Below, in pieces: positions 6,397-8,601 of a stretch of 8,601 nucleotides of DNA. Both the position numbers and the translations under genes were made by a program. The stretch comes from Clostridia bacterium (GTDB lineage Bacteria; Bacillota; Clostridia; Lachnospirales; Cellulosilyticaceae), in assembly GCA_029256345.1 (NCBI GenBank), contig JAQSYC010000150.1:1-8601 (forward strand), in the 5' to 3' direction. Under the pieces are notes generated by a model, which was not told where the DNA came from, did no database searches, and saw only the letters and a list, made by a program, of their open reading frames with translations. Within the stretch, counting starts at the first letter, position 1, and the number at the start of each line of letters is the position of its first letter.

Positions 6397-7611
6397 TTAT
6401 TCTATTACAAGTATATTTCGTTCCACTTTTTTTGACAAATTTTTTCTAATCGATTCGTTAAGCCTCTCCTCTGTTATAACCCCTTCTTCATAGGCTTTAT
6501 TGATAGCCTCTGCTGCCAGCTTGAGATCTTTTGGCATAAGGATAATATCATTTCCTGCCAAAAAACCTTTTACCACCGCATCCTCTACAGTGTAATTTTC
6601 CGAAACTGCTCCCATATTCATAGCATCTGTTATAAATAAAACTTTTTGAGTATTCAATACGGTTTTCATGTAATCAAACCATTTTTTTGATAAAGTAGCA
6701 GGATACTCTTCATCAACGTCTTTTACCAGCAGGTGACCCCTCATCATCACATCTATTCCACTGTTAACAGCTTCTATGAACGGTACCAACTCTTCTTTTT
6801 CCAATTCCTCTTTTGTTTTATTTACATAAGCTATCCCATTGTGAGAATCTTCTTTTGTATTGCCATGACCTGGGAAGTGTTTAATCACTGGCTGCACCTC
6901 TTGATCTAAAAGCCCTTGGGCATAGCGTATGACCATCGGGGTCACCTGTTCTTTTGTTTTTCCAAAACTTCTTGTTCCTATTACAGTATTTTCCGGATTA
7001 TTATAAATATCTGCTACTGGTGCAAAATCCATATTAAAGCCCAGTTCCTTTAGTACCTTTCCCATCCTTTCTGCTTCATAGTATGCTATGTCTGTATCTC
7101 CTGTTTTTCCAATATCAAAAGCTGATTTGAAGGGCACTTCAACAATCTCTTTGTTGATTCCTATGCGGCTTACTATCCCTCCTTCTTCATCAACTCCAAT
7201 AAAAAGCGGAATTTCAGAAAGCGCCTGCATGTCTTTTATAAATGTTTTGACCTGTTCCTTGTCTTTAATATTTTCTTTAAAAAGAATGATGCCTCCTACT
7301 TTATAAGTGGTGATAACCTGATCGACCTGCTGATTAACCCCTAAAATGGGCTGTCCGTCTGCATCATTACGTACATCCATCATAAAAAGCTGACCAATTT
7401 TTTCTTGTGTACCCATGTGGCTTATGATTTCTTCAACTGGATCTATGGGTTCTACAGGCATCTGTGGCTCTTCTGGTACAGTGGTTTGAGTATCTCCCTT
7501 TATATTTTCTTGTCCTTTTTGTGGTTTTTCTGGTAGAATCTCAAAAGAAGTACATCCCGTTACGAAAAATAATACGCTTACAGTTAGTAAAATATACACT
7601 TTTTTATACAT
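6397..7611 (-). CDS. nagZ: Lipoprotein beta-N-acetylhexosaminidase, glycoside hydrolase family 3 (NagZ-like)
   Basis: A GH3 enzyme expected to release terminal GlcNAc from muropeptides or other beta-GlcNAc glycans. The 404-residue protein starts with a lipoprotein signal (MYKK, hydrophobic core, lipobox VTGC, lipidated Cys20) and a Pro/Glu/Thr-rich linker to about residue 57. It therefore acts outside the membrane, as in other Gram-positives. The catalytic barrel shows EKIGQLF, GVDEEGG (139-145), the NagZ loop KHFPGHG-NT-KEDSH (244-257) with the Asp255/His257 acid-base dyad, and the nucleophile Asp329 in ITDAMNMGA. Length suits a single-domain NagZ with no C-terminal extension. AAGGAG lies 8 bases before ATG 7611. 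It appears monocistronic, with convergent Gx genes on one side and divergent DUF2225 on the other. RGH replaces the more usual small residues before GH in the barrel; I attach no function to this. Confidence 0.93.
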   Translation of the reverse strand: MYKKVYILLTVSVLFFVTGCTSFEILPEKPQKGQENIKGDTQTTVPEEPQMPVEPIDPVEEIISHMGTQEKIGQLFMMDVRNDADGQPILGVNQQVDQVITTYKVGGIILFKENIKDKEQVKTFIKDMQALSEIPLFIGVDEEGGIVSRIGINKEIVEVPFKSAFDIGKTGDTDIAYYEAERMGKVLKELGFNMDFAPVADIYNNPENTVIGTRSFGKTKEQVTPMVIRYAQGLLDQEVQPVIKHFPGHGNTKEDSHNGIAYVNKTKEELEKEELVPFIEAVNSGIDVMMRGHLLVKDVDEEYPATLSKKWFDYMKTVLNTQKVLFITDAMNMGAVSENYTVEDAVVKGFLAGNDIILMPKDLKLAAEAINKAYEEGVITEERLNESIRKNLSKKVERNILVIE

Positions 7612-7643
7612 TCTAAATACTCCTTTTATACTTTATTAGAGAA

Positions 7644-7649
7644 ATTATA
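7644..7649 (-). promoter_or_regulatory. Possible -10 element of nagZ
   Basis: TATAAT on the minus strand about 32 bases before the nagZ start codon. The -35 region at the matching distance (ACAGGA) is poor, so the promoter would be weak or need an activator. Confidence 0.45.
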
Positions 7650-7658
7650 TGAAAATTA

Positions 7659-7688
7659 TTGAAATATCCTGTGTTTTACAGATATAAT
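7659..7688 (+). promoter_or_regulatory. Sigma-A promoter of the DUF2225 gene
   Basis: TTGAAA (7659-7664), an 18-base spacer and a perfect TATAAT (7683-7688), about 38 bases before the GTG start. It lies 10 bases from the facing nagZ -10, so the two divergent promoters would compete for space. Confidence 0.7.
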
Positions 7689-7726
7689 GGGATTAGATTT
7701 TATTTACTCTAAGGATGTGACTCAAC

Positions 7727-8416
7727 GTGGAAAATACAGTTTTTGATGAAGCTTTAAAAAATGCTTTGTATGATAAATCTCATGCCTGCCCTGTCTGCAG
7801 CCAAGATTTCACGGCTAAGACAGTTAAGGTGGGAAAAAATCAAGTGGTTTCAATAGACAGTGATTTATATGCCAGATACTCTGTTGTAAACCCCATACTT
7901 TATGATGCTTTAGTATGCCCCCACTGTGGCTACGCAGCACTCACCAAAGCCTTTGACTCTCTACTTCCCAAGCAAAAAGAATGGATTAAAGCTCAAATAA
8001 GTACCAGCTACAACCCCCGTTCTTATTCAGAGTATACCACACTTGAAGAAGGTGTACATAAGCATAAAATGGCTCTCTTAAGCTGCCTGACTAAAAAGGG
8101 CAAGACAGGAGAACAGGCCTATATAGCTCTTCATATTGCATGGCTTTATAGGGATCTTAAAGATACGGCCAATGAATTATCTTTCCTACAAAGAGCTTAC
8201 GAAGGCTTTACAGCAGCTCTGTCTACGGAAAGATTTCCTGTTTTTGGCATAGACGAGATGACGGCTATGTACATGGTCGCTGATATAGGTTATCGTCTTG
8301 GTCATATCTCTGAGGCAAAAAAATATTTGGCTATTGTCATTACCTCTCCTGGTATTTCTGCCCGTATCAAAGACAGAGCACTTGATCTCAAAAACAAAAT
8401 ACAACATGCTGTCTAA
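7727..8416 (+). CDS. DUF2225 domain-containing protein
   Basis: A 229-residue protein of unknown function that matches DUF2225, a family frequent in Clostridia and Bacilli. The N-terminus has a split zinc-ribbon, CPVC (C21, C24) and CPHCGYA (C64, C67), with the family's SDLYARY...NPILYDALVCPHCG spacing, so zinc binding is likely. From about residue 85 to the end it is helical and TPR-like (YIALHIAWLYRDL, ELSFLQRAYEGF, MVADIGYRLGHISEAKKYL), suggesting a protein-binding role. There is no signal peptide, so it is cytosolic. The start is GTG 7727, about 11 bases after AAGGA. The ATG at 7715 in the same frame is followed at once by TGA, so it cannot be used. Transcribed alone and divergently from nagZ; nothing nearby fixes its role. 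Confidence 0.88.
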   Translation: MENTVFDEALKNALYDKSHACPVCSQDFTAKTVKVGKNQVVSIDSDLYARYSVVNPILYDALVCPHCGYAALTKAFDSLLPKQKEWIKAQISTSYNPRSYSEYTTLEEGVHKHKMALLSCLTKKGKTGEQAYIALHIAWLYRDLKDTANELSFLQRAYEGFTAALSTERFPVFGIDEMTAMYMVADIGYRLGHISEAKKYLAIVITSPGISARIKDRALDLKNKIQHAV

Positions 8417-8418
8417 TA

Positions 8419-8442
8419 AAAAAAGACCCTAGGGTCTTTTTT
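8419..8442. terminator. Bidirectional Rho-independent terminator between two convergent genes
   Basis: A perfect 24-base palindrome, six A, GACCCTAGGGTC, six T. It starts 3 bases after the DUF2225 stop and ends 7 bases before the stop of the minus-strand gene at 8449, and can serve both. Confidence 0.88.
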
Positions 8443-8448
8443 ATTGAT

Positions 8449-8601
8449 TTACCATGCAGGATATTTACTCATCCAAGCTTCACTTTCCTCAAAAAACACA
8501 AATAAATCCTGTGAAATTTGTTTTATTTCCTTTGCTAACTCTATATTTTCTAAAAGCTCTGGTTGAATACCTTGAGTTCCTAAGTAGGCTCCAAGTATAT
8601 T
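8449..8601 (-). CDS. Probable ADP-ribosylglycohydrolase family protein, C-terminal 50 residues (partial)
   Basis: Fifty codons are open from the right edge to TAA at 8451-8449. The peptide begins NILGAYLG, continues with QPELLENIELAKEIKQI, then QDLFVFF, and ends KYPAW. This matches the closing helices of ADP-ribosylglycohydrolases (DraG/ARH type), where the GAYLG motif is followed by an IP-x-x-LL-x-x-IE-L segment and a final helix starting near DL. That family removes ADP-ribose from proteins or related substrates using two magnesium ions. The metal-binding motifs lie outside the window, so neither activity nor subfamily can be judged. It converges on the DUF2225 gene and shares its terminator. 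Confidence 0.7.
   Translation of the reverse strand, partial: NILGAYLGTQGIQPELLENIELAKEIKQISQDLFVFFEESEAWMSKYPAW

Overview
The window is AT-rich with dense, strong Shine-Dalgarno sites and short intergenic gaps. Its gene families (clostridial-type iscR-nifS-nifU-mnmA operon, NusG-domain-II plus Gx transporter pair, DUF2225, lipoprotein NagZ) point to a low-GC anaerobic Firmicute of class Clostridia, possibly near Lachnospirales. The genus cannot be fixed from sequence alone. Nearly everything is chromosomal housekeeping; I see no phage, transposon, CRISPR, tRNA or rRNA.

Layout. (1) 1-1650, minus: a Na/Pi cotransporter with a C-terminal PhoU-like domain, running off the left edge, with its own promoter at 1686-1714. 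(2) 1829-4982, minus: a four-gene operon in the order iscR (Rrf2 regulator), nifS (cysteine desulfurase), nifU (Fe-S scaffold), mnmA (tRNA 2-thiouridylase). It has a good promoter at 5029-5057, a probable IscR operator at 4996-5020 and a terminator at 1803-1830. (3) 5163-6074, plus: a membrane-anchored NusG-domain-II protein and a Gx-family membrane protein, closed by a terminator. (4) 6091-6396: AT-rich non-coding sequence with a long nested inverted repeat. (5) 6397-7611, minus: a NagZ-like GH3 lipoprotein. (6) 7727-8416, plus: a DUF2225 zinc-binding protein divergent from nagZ, followed by a terminator that probably works in both directions. (7) 8449-8601, minus: the C-terminal end of a probable ADP-ribosylglycohydrolase.

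The sulfur operon is the part to look at twice. NifS should take sulfur from cysteine and pass it to NifU for clusters and to MnmA for tRNA wobble 2-thiouridine, with IscR sensing cluster supply. Here the NifS reading frame is intact but lacks about nine residues containing the pyridoxal-phosphate lysine. MnmA has lost about 12-13 residues including its conserved TGHYA-type block, which also shifts the frame. The rest of both proteins looks well conserved. Either this strain has recently broken two linked steps of one sulfur relay, or the assembly dropped two short conserved blocks. I found no convincing new multi-gene system.
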